Assembly (NCBI GenBank): GCA_001275005.1
Contig: JWZX01002265.1
Coordinates: 1-15,796, forward strand
From: Chrysochromulina tobinii
Lineage: Eukaryota > Haptophyta > Prymnesiales > Chrysochromulinaceae
DNA: 15,796 bases
Direction: 5' to 3'
The notes beneath the pieces are model-generated. The model saw only the letters and a list, made by a program, of their open reading frames with translations, did no database searches and was not told the origin of the DNA. Below, piece by piece: positions 1 through 7,976 of the stretch. The position numbers and the translations under genes are program-made. Numbering within the stretch: the first letter of the stretch is position 1; every line of letters starts with the position of its first letter.

Positions 1-742
1 CCCCTTCCCCCTGGTTGGGCCCCTGTGGTAGCTCTGCCAACAGTCTCATCACACGTTGAGTTCACGGCCGCTTAACTGTTGGGGTCAATCGTCGGTTTTC
101 GGTTCACGATCACGTTCACGCCATCCCGGCAAGACTCACGACCACAGGTCCCGTGGAGACACAACGTGGAGGGCGCAGTGTGCGGCGCGCACACACAGAA
201 CACGGACCCACACAGCGGGTCGCACACGGGCACAGACACCGGATCGACCAGAAACAAAAGAGGGGGCGGGAGTGTCAAGGTGGTGAAGGAGGGGGCCCAG
301 GATGGGGCCCAGCTCGCGTTCACGGACCTTGCCCGCGCGAGTGTATAGAGTGGATGCCGTCGGGTTTCGGTGAATCAAGGGCATGATCAAGGGCGGGCCG
401 CGGATCTCACGCATGTATAATAGTATCAACAATAAAGGTCTCTGTGTTTCGACTCGTTTTAACTTCACATGGTGACCGCCTAAGGACACCAACTGGCGCA
501 CATACATTCTGTCACAAACTAGACTCATCTCCTTCGCGGCGCCCCGCTTCCTGGCCTCTTGCCAGTATTCATGTAGCATAGGGTAATTCGCGCCCCCGCG
601 CGACGCTCCATGTGAGCGCCGCGCTGCATATCCGGGTGTCGCCCCTTTCCCCCACTTGTATCCACAACAGGCATCCCAACCCACACGGCCTGCTCAGCTT
701 CCAGCAGCCAGTGCACCGGCACCCACAGAGCCCGCTCAGCAT
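1..742. other. No supportable gene; 3' flank of the monooxygenase gene
   Basis: Open frames here are short, rich in Arg, His and Thr, and overlap on both strands, which is typical of GC-rich non-coding sequence. The stretch at about 180-240 is CA-rich. GGGCCC occurs at 293-298 and again at 305-310, separated by six bases. The segment nearest 742 should hold the 3' UTR of the minus-strand monooxygenase gene, but I see no clear polyadenylation signal for it. I recognise no tRNA, rRNA or mobile element. Confidence 0.5.
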
Positions 743-758
743 TCAGCAGCCGGTGCAG
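692..758. repeat. Imperfect 42-bp-period direct repeat across the monooxygenase stop codon
   Basis: Bases 692-716 and 734-758 are imperfect copies built on GCTCAGC, then CAGCAGCC and GTGCA, offset by 42 bp. One copy lies in the last codons of the monooxygenase and the other in its 3' flank. The stop codon (743-745) lies inside the proximal copy, so the Ser/Cys-rich C-terminal tail may be a product of local duplication. Confidence 0.5.
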
Positions 759-2936
759 CTCGTGCAGGACGAGAGCACCGACGAGGCCGCCCGAAGAAGC
801 CGGCCCGAGGTCCGAAGCACCGGATCGAGGCCGAGCCCATGCGCCGCCTGGAGGGCGAAGTGCAGGCAGCTCTCAATGGCGAACAACCACAAGTTGATGA
901 AGCCGAAGAGTGCCATCGTGCCGATAAGTGTAGCGTTGGCGAAGAATCCGCGGCGGACGACGGGCTGGAACAGCTCGTTGGCGGCGATGTCCCATGCCTT
1001 GGGGGAGGCGTACGGACCCTGAAGACGGAAGAAGACGACGTACGCCTGCCCGATGCAGTAGGCGATCAGCACGCGCGGCCGCTTGGCGAGCGCGAACACG
1101 GAGGGGGCGGCCCCGATCTCGGCAGCGAGCTGGTGCATGTAATTGCCATAATCGACGCCGTAAAGGAGCTTCTTGCCGAGCAATCCATAGCTGGGCGGAT
1201 CCACCGCGGGCGTGGTCTTGCCCTTGAGCCGTTGGATCCACCACATCACTTGCATCTCGGCCATGGGCGGTATGGCGCCGACGTTGGGTCGGACGAAGCC
1301 CAGGAAGGAGAGGGTCGGCTCGTCAGGAGAGATGACGAAGTGCTCCGCGGGCAGAGGGTCTTCGGGCCCACGCGCGCCCGTGCCGGCGCGCCAGCCGCTC
1401 GTGGCCTCTGCCTCCATCAGCGTGGCCACTTCCGCCGACGCCGCGTCCGCCGCCGCCATCTCGGCCTTCTTCGCCTTGTGGAGGAACGGGAAGGTCTGCC
1501 GATAGCCCGTGGCGAAGACGATGACGTCCGTATCGAAAGTACGGCCGTCTTTGAACGTCACAGTCTTGCCGTTGACCGACGTTGGCGCCGGGAAGGAGAG
1601 GATGTCCTTGTCCACCTTCTTCTCATTCCAATCCCAGAGCCACGAGTACCAGCGCGCGGCACGCTTGAGCGGACGGTTGATGTACGGCAGTGCCGCGGTC
1701 GACTTACAGAGGATGTTGTAGCCGCGCTTGACATGGGGCACTCGGCCGGCCCATTGGTTATAGCCGGCGCTCGAGCCGCCCATGACGAAGAAGCCAAACT
1801 TGATGAAGACCGTTGTGAAGCGCCACTTGAGGTGGTGCTTGTGGCACCACCAGTGCTCATACGAGTGCTCGAAGAGGTTCGCCATCAGCGTGTCGAGGGG
1901 CACGCCGCCCCAGCCTTCGTGCGGTACGCACAGATTGCCCGTCTTCATCGAGATGGCGGTGGCGTCGCTCACCTGGACCGCGCGGTACGCCAGGTCCATC
2001 CCCGTTTCGCCGCAGCCGATGATGAGCACCCGCTTGCCCGCGAAGGTAGCGTACCTGCCATTGGAGGCCATCAGAGCCACTCAATAGTCAATCAGTGATC
2101 ATCAAGATGCCATCAGTGGCTAGGAGCGCACCGATCTCAGTACTCAGACGAGTGAAGCACCTCCACGGACGCAATCAGTGATCATGAAGAGGCCATCAGT
2201 GGCTAGGAGCGCACCGGTCTTTGTACTCGGACGAGTGAAGCACCTCCACGCCGCTGAAGGTGTCGAGGCCCGAGAGGGGCGGCACGTACGGGACCTCGTG
2301 CAGGCCCGAGCACACGCACACCGCGTCGAAGGTCCGCGTCGACGCCGCATGCATCCGTGTCGACGCCTCCTCCCCCACGTGCACGGGATACGCGCCCTGG
2401 TCGGCACGCGCCGGGCTCCCTGCGCCGTGCTGTGGGCTCTGCGCCAGGGACGCCGTGGCTTTGGCGACGGCGGCCTTGCCCTCGCTGGTGACCGGCTCCA
2501 GGCGCACCGTGTATCCGACACCGTTCTCGCGGCGCTCGACGGACATGACGCGCGCGCCAAACGTGATCAGCTTGTATAGGTTGAACTCGCGCGCGTACTT
2601 CTTCAGGTACTCGACGTACGCCTTCATGGACAGATGTGATGGGTCGCTGTCGGGCGAGCGCAGGTCGGTGAAGGCAGTCAGATACTTGGACGACACGAGA
2701 CCCCCCTCATCGTACGCCTTGGACACGAACGTGCCGCCGATGCAGGGTCCTTTCTCGACAATAGTCACCTCGTACCCGGCCTCCACGAGGTACTTTGCCG
2801 CAACGAGGCCCGATGAGCCAGCGCCGATGACGAGGACGGTGCGGACTTCCGCGACCGGCGCTGCTCCCGAGGTCTTCGAGGCCTCGAGGCGCGCCCACGG
2901 CGTGAAGGCACTCCGGTGAGACGGCGAAGCGGTCAT
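743..2936 (-). CDS. Flavin-containing monooxygenase (FMO-like), two exons
   Basis: This is a predicted FAD- and NADPH-dependent monooxygenase that oxygenates soft nucleophiles (N or S) of small molecules. Exon 1 is 2936-2215 and exon 2 is 2054-743, joined by a GT-AG intron, giving 677 residues. The FAD Rossmann motif is GAGSSG at about 38-43. The FMO fingerprint FSGVEVLHSSEY lies at about 227-238. The NADPH motif GCGETG is at 254-259 and the ATGY motif near 422-425. Splicing joins EYKD to RYATFAGKR in frame, as expected for the family. A hydrophobic segment at about 612-642 resembles the C-terminal membrane anchor of many FMOs. Residues 155-200 are an Ala/Ser-rich insertion of unknown meaning. 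I chose the ATG at 2936; another in-frame ATG lies at 2987. The longer open frame to 3020 begins with GTG. The family is secure; the substrate is unknown. Confidence 0.85.
2055..2214 (-). other. Spliceosomal intron of the monooxygenase gene (160 nt)
   Basis: Read on the minus strand, the donor is GACCG|GTGCGC (exon ends at 2215) and the acceptor is TGGCAG|GTACGC (exon resumes at 2054). Splicing restores one frame across the gap between the FAD-binding and NADPH-binding halves, with Arg241 split by the junction. Without splicing, exon 1 meets TGA in the next few codons (CAC TGA). The intron is lengthened by an 83-bp tandem duplication; without it the intron would be 77 nt. Confidence 0.82.
2089..2250. 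repeat. Tandem duplication, period 83 bp, covering an exon end and splice donor
   Basis: Bases 2089-2167 and 2172-2250 are near-identical 79-bp copies with only a few substitutions, joined by a 4-bp spacer. The 2172-2250 copy contains the last 36 exon-1 bases and the functional donor. The 2089-2167 copy lies wholly inside the intron and is a decayed duplicate: in the equivalent reading its Lys codon AAA reads TGA. It keeps a second potential donor (CG|GTGCGC). Confidence 0.9.
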
Positions 2937-3062
2937 GCTGATGATGGCTCGGCTTGATGAAGCAGGGGTGCGAACGCGGAAACGCATACTAAAATTGGCA
3001 AGTTCGCCACGAAACTTCACCCCCCCCCCCGAAATTCTGAGTTGGCTAGCAGTGTCTGCACT
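2937..3062. promoter_or_regulatory. Short 5' flank of the monooxygenase gene with an 11-base C tract
   Basis: Only 126 bp separate the chosen monooxygenase ATG (2936) from the stop of the next gene (3063), so the promoter and 5' UTR must be compact or overlap the neighbour's 3' UTR. Bases 3020-3030 are an uninterrupted run of 11 C, which is a G run on the monooxygenase sense strand. No TATA element is obvious. Confidence 0.3.
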
Positions 3063-3617
3063 CTACGGACTTGGTGCGGCCGCATCGGTAAACTCGTCGA
3101 CAGGCACTGCGCACAGGGCGCTCTTGAAGCGCGAGTTGTTCGCGTCGTCATTCTTGTCGATGCGCTGGCTGAAGACGGCATAGATCACGGTCTCACCCTG
3201 CCGATCGACGATGCGCCGGACTTTGAGCGACTTGAACAGAAGACTCTTCGCAACCGAGAACACCTCCTCTCCATCCAAGCTCTTGCTCGCATCTGCCGAT
3301 ACCACGACTTTACCCTTTTTCGAGCACGTCAGTCCACCCTGCGCAGGATCAGCGAACAGGTTGCCCGAGGCGAGCTTCTCGGTGACGGGCCGAGAAAAGT
3401 CGGAGAGGTACAGTTGTACTCCCGTGACTTTCGGATCATCGAACTCCTCGATGCGCAGCGTGTCCTTGAAGACGAGACCGCTCGTAGTGATTTCAGCAAC
3501 AGTCCGCTTGTTTTCCGCGACGGCAGGCAGCGCCGTCAGCGGGTTCATCGCCGCCGCAGCGATCAACAATGCAGCGGCGTTGCTCGCAGCTGCCCTATTG
3601 ACGGGCCCAATCTTCAT
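3063..3617 (-). CDS. CreA-family protein, probably plastid or secretory targeted
   Basis: This 184-residue protein matches the bacterial CreA family (PF05981), small exported proteins of unknown biochemical role that also occur in photosynthetic eukaryotes. Family landmarks are FDDPKVTGVQLYLSDF at about 59-74, a conserved Cys at 98 (GGLTCSKKG), SLLFKSLKVRRIVD at about 125-138 and a C-terminal ALCAVPVDEF near 167-176. In CreA the residue in the VTGVQ region is often Cys; here it is Gln, so the usual Cys pair is incomplete. The N-terminus is Ala/Leu-rich (about 9-34) and ends in LPAVA-E, resembling a signal or thylakoid-transfer peptide cleaved near 34. The ATG at 3617 is the first after an upstream in-frame stop, though an upstream exon cannot be excluded. 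The family call is good; function and compartment are inferred. Confidence 0.75.
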   Translation of the reverse strand: MKIGPVNRAAASNAAALLIAAAAMNPLTALPAVAENKRTVAEITTSGLVFKDTLRIEEFDDPKVTGVQLYLSDFSRPVTEKLASGNLFADPAQGGLTCSKKGKVVVSADASKSLDGEEVFSVAKSLLFKSLKVRRIVDRQGETVIYAVFSQRIDKNDDANNSRFKSALCAVPVDEFTDAAAPSP

Positions 3618-3847
3618 CGACGCGATTGTCGCGCACGATGACTTCGGGTCCCAGGAGCGATAATGGAGTTGATAATGGCGGAGATCTCGGCGTGTGAACG
3701 TTCACACGAGACGGGTTCCTCGTCTCATCATCAAAGAGAGTAACTTTTACCCAAGTTTGCACACATCCTCATTCCCTGATTTCAAACTGAGTGAACAATT
3801 CGTTTATCCCCGCCGTAACATCCGTACTGTACCTCAACTCAATGTCG
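3618..3847. other. Intergenic: upstream flank of the CreA-like gene and 3' flank of the glycosyltransferase gene
   Basis: This 230-bp stretch is less GC-rich than its surroundings. It holds the 18-bp palindrome at 3691-3708 and two copies of GATAATGG at about 3659-3678. No coding frame here is convincing. Confidence 0.45.
3691..3708. promoter_or_regulatory. Perfect 18-bp palindrome upstream of the CreA-like gene
   Basis: CGTGTGAACGTTCACACG equals its own reverse complement over all 18 bases, with no loop. It sits 74-91 bp before the CreA-like ATG, a plausible place for a dimeric transcription-factor site. It is also downstream of the glycosyltransferase stop, so it could instead belong to that transcript's 3' UTR. 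The factor is unknown. Confidence 0.45.
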
Positions 3848-4749
3848 TTAGCGGCACGCCATTCCCAGCTCATCGGGATTCCTGCCGTTCCTGCCGTCGG
3901 TCGTCTCATTGGTAAAGAGCTCACGCTTGAGGCAGAAGTCCTCCGCAGGCAGTCGCTGGCGCTCAGCCTCGGTGTGCGGTAACCAATCCTTGGACTTCAG
4001 CGGTAGGTGCCGCCAGCTCGTGGCGCCGCCGAAGACGATCACCGCGAGCGCCATGGCCGAGCAGGGTATGTCTCCTCGCTCGCGGCATTTGGCCATCGTC
4101 CAATCAGTACCAGACAGCTCGGCCTCGCTCGTTGCCCTACCGGCCAGGGTGGCGCGTGTCCATTCGGCCTCATCGGCGCACGACGCGTACCCGACGGTGG
4201 GCGCCAGCAGCGCAGCCGCCGCGTCAGCGCGCAGCGCGACCGCCATCTGATCGTCCCAAAGGAGCACGCGGCCCCGAATGAGCTGGGCACCCACCCAGCC
4301 GCTCGGCGTGACCGGCGGCATACGCCGAAGGAAGACATGGTCTGGGCGCACACGTAGCACGGTTGCATACTGTTGGAGCCGCCTGCCCTCCTCCCTCTGG
4401 ATTGCGTAGAAGCACTCGGCGAGTCGCTGTGCGAAGGGAAGCAGGAACCGAAACGGGTTGCACGTGCCACGCGGGCAGCGGCCACGCGGCAGAAGGTCGC
4501 GCTCGGGTGTGTTCGGCCGGCCATTATGAAGAGGGCCGCTCTGCTCGAGGGAGGTCCAAGCTCGAATTGGGTGGACGAGGAGACGCCGCTTGGGCTGCTG
4601 CGTGTCCGTGGCCACAAAGTATTCGTACCCCTCGTGATGCAGCGCGCTCATGAACGCATGCTGCACGATGGGCTGCAGGAAGGTGCGTAGGCTGCCTGCG
4701 ACACACACGGCCGTGCCGGTCTGGCTGCTGTTCGACAACGCAAAGCTGC

Positions 4750-4802
<53 letters not shown>

Positions 4803-6025
4803 ACCGAGTGCTCGCGCCGGTGCCGCTCGTTCTGCAAGGCGAGGATGCGACCCCTCGGCCCCATCGATGGCTGCGGCGGCGTCGAGCCTTCGGGAGCTCC
4901 GACGACCTCGTTTAGGGTCCGAAAGCGTATATGCTGATGGACTTCGAGAAGATGATCGAGCTTCAGCCGGCGCGACATCGCGACCTTTCGGGCGAGAGCC
5001 TGCTTCATGTGAGGCGGGCGCGCGTACGCGTGGCAGATGAGCGCAGACGGGTCGCGCTCGCACTCGCCCACGTCGCCGATCAGCAGTTGGTCGAGATCTT
5101 GGGAGTTGAGCGGATGCCCGAACATGCGCAGAGTCGCCTCGGCGTAGAGTGTCTGGTTGAGACGCCGCACCTCGTTCTGGTCAATCTTGCCGTCGCAGCA
5201 CTTTCCGTCGACCCCGGGTTCGTACCCGCTCGTCGTGCGCAGCGCGTAGTCGTACGCGGCACGACCGACCTCGCCAGCGCGAAGCATGCGTTTGTGGAAG
5301 GCGCTATGCGTGTTCATCACCTGCGCGCCGACGATATCGATCAGGTGTGGGTGGCGCTCCTTGAGCTCGTTCAAGCTCGCCTGCTCTCCAAAGATCTCGG
5401 GATGCTCCGACTGCTTGGCCTCCCACTCGTTGATCAGAATGCGCGCCTCTTCTGCATTCTTCATGAACCACACACCGCTGTTGATCATGCACGGATATGG
5501 GGCGGAGGAGGATAGCTTGGGTAGACCCACGTCGTGCAGTCCGACCGCGCACTGAGGCCGAATTTTGCGCGCCTCGCGCGCACAGCATGCATCGCCGTCG
5601 CGCGCCCGCACGCAGCACAGGACGTCACAAGAGTGCCCTCGGCCGAGCGGGCTGTTGCACGTCGCAATCACCACGGGCTGTGCGGGCGCTGCATCAGTCT
5701 CGAGATGGCGACGCAGAGCGTCTGGTGAGCGACTCACGTCGACGACCACGGCATCCGCATCCATGTGCATCAACCAGCGGCACTCGTCGCGGCGCAGCAT
5801 GTGGCGTGCCGCAATCACCTTCTCCCACTGGCGGTCTACCCCTTTCCGAGCCATGTGTGACCGGAAGAGAGAAAATGAGCTGCCGTGCGCGACAGCCCAA
5901 TTCGCATTATGCTCCAGCGCAGCGGTGAGCTTGGACGCCTCGTCCACTGCCGCAGTGAATACGCACAGCCCATTGAACGACGAAGGCGTCGGGCGCCATT
6001 GCACGATGTTCGGCACACCCTCCAT
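3848..6025 (-). CDS. Two-domain glycosyltransferase-like protein (GT34-like N-half, unfamiliar C-half, poly-Ser linker)
   Basis: The protein has 725 residues. The N-half (about 17-245) resembles the GMA12/MNN10 (GT34) nucleotide-sugar transferases: AVAHGSSF near 44-51, RWLMHMDADAVVVD near 83-96 with a DxD metal motif (D89, D91), and INSGVWFMKN near 181-190. A Cys-rich insert lies at 123-159. Residues 273-285 (GKCCDGKIDQNE) look like a degenerate EF-hand loop lacking the first acidic ligands. Residues 409-425 are poly-Ser encoded by AGC repeats. The C-half (about 436-700) opens with AVCVAGSLRTF and contains VLRVRPDHVF near 557-566; I do not recognise its family, but a second transferase is possible. 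There is no signal anchor at the N-terminus, odd for a Golgi enzyme, so an upstream exon may be missing. ATG 6025 is the first after an in-frame stop. Fold assignment of the N-half is moderately sure; substrate unknown. Confidence 0.68.
4751..4801. repeat. (GCT)17 / (AGC)17 trinucleotide microsatellite inside a CDS
   Basis: Seventeen uninterrupted GCT units on the plus strand read as AGC (Ser) in the glycosyltransferase-like gene, between its two domains. The repeat is pure, so it is likely length-polymorphic; changes of whole units keep the frame. In the neighbouring minus frame it would read poly-Gln. Confidence 0.95.
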
Positions 6026-6569
6026 ACAACACTCCCTCGCTGAACAATTGACTATGAATCCTGTGGGATCTCTGTGAACGGGCGCGGACTAAAACTCTAA
6101 AACAATAGGGACCAACTGGTTGTGTGCTATTCTGTCCAGCACGGTCGTTTCGCTTATTTTTGACGTGACTCCATGCGGTTTGGCTCTGCGCTCTGGGTTC
6201 CCGATTTCGACCCGTGTTGTATAAGGTCGTCTGCTCGTCTCGTCTCAAGTGTCAAGACTCAACCCCGGACCGCGGACGATGGTTAGGCCACACACTCCAC
6301 CTGGACTGTGGTGTAGGAATAGTAATGGCAGTTGGCACTGTCTAGTGACTAGTGTGTATGCGATGTTACATGTACCAACCGAACGGCGCGACCGCCACCC
6401 GGGCGCAGGCGCGAGAACTCGAACCGACGGGTGATTTTTTTAAGTTTGCCTCATAGGTCATACCAACCACCGCCACGCTTTGTATGCCTGGGTACCCCCC
6501 TCGCCACGTGTGCGCTGCCGTCAGGCGTGTTTTACTTACTTACTTCCTCACTTACTTACCTTACAGTGG
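6026..6569. other. Intergenic: 5' flank of the glycosyltransferase gene and 3' flank of cyclin H
   Basis: This holds the minus-strand promoter of the glycosyltransferase-like gene and the cyclin H 3' UTR. It is less GC-rich than the coding DNA. A T7 run lies at about 6433-6440, and a TTAC tetranucleotide repeat at the cyclin H side. I see no tRNA, although one segment near 6408-6432 resembles an inverted B box without pairing stems. Confidence 0.45.
6531..6565. repeat. TTAC tetranucleotide repeat just past the cyclin H stop
   Basis: The plus strand reads repeated TTAC with an interruption (TTCCTCAC). On the cyclin H sense strand this is repeated GTAA and GTAAGT, beginning within about 10 nt after the TGA (6572-6570). 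Several positions match the consensus splice donor (AGGTAAGT). It may be only a microsatellite, or the donor of a 3' UTR intron. Confidence 0.65.
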
Positions 6570-7790
6570 TCATGGCGTAGAGGACGTACCAATGAACACG
6601 ATTGGGATCCCTATGCTTCCAGCTTGACGCGGCTCGCTCCGGGCCCCTCCTGTGGCGCCACGTCCTCCTCGTCGCGCCGCCGTCTTCACCAGCGGGCCCA
6701 CAAGGGCGGCTGCTCCGTCGCCCTCGAGCTGCTCCGTCTTGTCGAACTTGGCCTTCTTGCTCTGCTGGCGCTGCGCCTCCTGGACGGCGAGGCGCAGCCG
6801 CTTGAGCTGCGTGTCTGCATGCTTGAGCCGTGGCTTCGTCTGCTTGGCGCTGAGGTCGACCCTCTGGCTGAGCGAGCTCGCCGTCGTGCTCTCGACGCGC
6901 TGCAGCAGCTCCACGAGGGAGCTACCCGCCCCTGGGCCCTCGAGAGCGCCCGCGACGGCACCGACCTCGTCGCCAAACTGCTTGTGCATCCAAGCGGCCA
7001 CGTCGATGGGCACAGAGCGCGCTCGGTTGGCCTCGAGCAGCGCGGAGAGCGCCATGTGCAGCGGTGAGAAGAGCAGAGGCGTGTCGGCGCAGAGGGCGCG
7101 CTTGAGGGCAGCTCGCGTGGCGACGCGGAGCTCAGGCAGCTCCGCGAGGGCGGCAGCACTACCGTCGGACACGCCGGCGAGCGCCGCATGCAAATCCTGC
7201 TCGAGGCCCGCGAGGCAGCGAAATGGCGAGCGCGTGAGCAGTTGGAAGCGAAGCTTCTCGAGCAGGCGCATCTCCTGCTCGAGGAGGACCTCGGGCGTGA
7301 GCTTGCTCAGCTCGACGAGCCGGTCGAGCTCGATGCGCTCCTCTTCGACCTTGCCGGCAAGATAGAGCGCCGCGAACATCACGGCTAGAGGGCTCTCCTC
7401 CATGGGCGAAACAACTAGGAAGAATCGCTTGAAGTAGAGCTGGGCGGCTGCGAGCACTCGATCTGTGAAGCGACTGGGATCGCGCGCGTTCTCGCTGCGG
7501 CAGACCTCCTGCATCTTCATCTCCCAGTACGCAAGGAGCAGCGCCTCTTCCTCAGCTGGCAGCGGCGTCAGGTCATCCTCAGTGCCGCTGCTCGCAGCCG
7601 CCTCGCCGAGCATCGCAATCGCGCGCTCGCGCGCCACACGGCGGCGATCGGTGAGCACCTCCGGGCTCGCGTGGAGCCAGTGCTTGCTGTGCGAGGACGC
7701 GGCGAAGGGCACCGACATGTGCGGAACGATGCCGAGGCGCCCTTGCGCTTCCGGTCGCGCCAACCCCGCGCCAATATCATTTTGGAACAT
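6570..7790 (-). CDS. CCNH: Cyclin H, regulatory subunit of the CDK7 CAK/TFIIH module
   Basis: In known eukaryotes cyclin H activates CDK7 with MAT1 to phosphorylate cell-cycle CDKs and the RNA polymerase II C-terminal domain. The frame encodes 406 residues. The N-terminal helix region SSHSKHWLHASPEVL (about 32-46) matches the cyclin H start, where HW precedes the S/T-P helix. The first cyclin box spans about 75-185, with LYFKRFFLVVSPMEE near 118-132 and LAGKVEEE near 144-151. The second spans about 186-275, with RALCADTPLLFSPLHMAL near 231-248. The C-terminus (about 310-406) is a basic, Gln/Lys/Arg/Gly-rich tail, longer than in animals. ATG 7790 has A at -3; an in-frame ATG at 7718 gives a start much closer to the animal protein. 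The gene is intronless and divergent from the carboxypeptidase gene. Identity is confident; the start is not. Confidence 0.88.
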   Translation of the reverse strand: MFQNDIGAGLARPEAQGRLGIVPHMSVPFAASSHSKHWLHASPEVLTDRRRVARERAIAMLGEAAASSGTEDDLTPLPAEEEALLLAYWEMKMQEVCRSENARDPSRFTDRVLAAAQLYFKRFFLVVSPMEESPLAVMFAALYLAGKVEEERIELDRLVELSKLTPEVLLEQEMRLLEKLRFQLLTRSPFRCLAGLEQDLHAALAGVSDGSAAALAELPELRVATRAALKRALCADTPLLFSPLHMALSALLEANRARSVPIDVAAWMHKQFGDEVGAVAGALEGPGAGSSLVELLQRVESTTASSLSQRVDLSAKQTKPRLKHADTQLKRLRLAVQEAQRQQSKKAKFDKTEQLEGDGAAALVGPLVKTAARRGGRGATGGARSEPRQAGSIGIPIVFIGTSSTP

Positions 7791-7976
7791 TGTAAGGGAT
7801 CCTTAACGAAACCAAACCAACATCGATCAGCCCGATAAATCTGCTGAAAAACACAGGGGGTGCCGGACTCTCGTGCAAATTTAAATACATGCACCCTACA
7901 TTGTTCAAACGTGTGTCGAATCGTCAGTCTTTCGTCGGGGTCGCCGGGGCTCCTGCCGCTGACGCCGCGGGGTACA
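7791..7976. promoter_or_regulatory. Divergent promoter region between cyclin H and serine carboxypeptidase
   Basis: These 186 bp separate two head-to-head ATGs and must hold start sites for both genes. On the plus strand, TTTAAATA at 7879-7886 lies within an AT-rich patch flanked by GTGCA (7873-7877) and TGCAC (7890-7894). It is a TATA-like candidate about 90 bp before the carboxypeptidase ATG. No equivalent is obvious for cyclin H. Confidence 0.4.

Noticed and set aside
656-2098. Long plus-strand open frame (480 codons) opposite the monooxygenase gene
   Set aside because: It is the antisense shadow of exon 2. Its product is Arg/Glu/His-rich with no domain, while the minus strand carries clear FMO motifs.
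2196-2215. Reading exon 1 of the monooxygenase straight into the stop at 2196 as a separate truncated gene
   Set aside because: A GT-AG intron joins it in frame to the NADPH-binding half with the exact family spacing, so two separate genes or a pseudogene are less likely.
4741-4801. CRISPR or satellite array
   Set aside because: The repeat unit is three bases with no spacers; it is a coding microsatellite.
4524-5063. Minus-strand frame encoding a poly-Gln protein
   Set aside because: The same CAG/AGC repeat is read as poly-Ser in the frame that has glycosyltransferase motifs on both sides; the Gln frame lacks any other protein character.
6408-6432. Possible tRNA B box (GGTTCGAGTTC on the minus strand)
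   Set aside because: The flanking bases do not form a T-arm stem or an acceptor stem, and no A box lies at the right distance.
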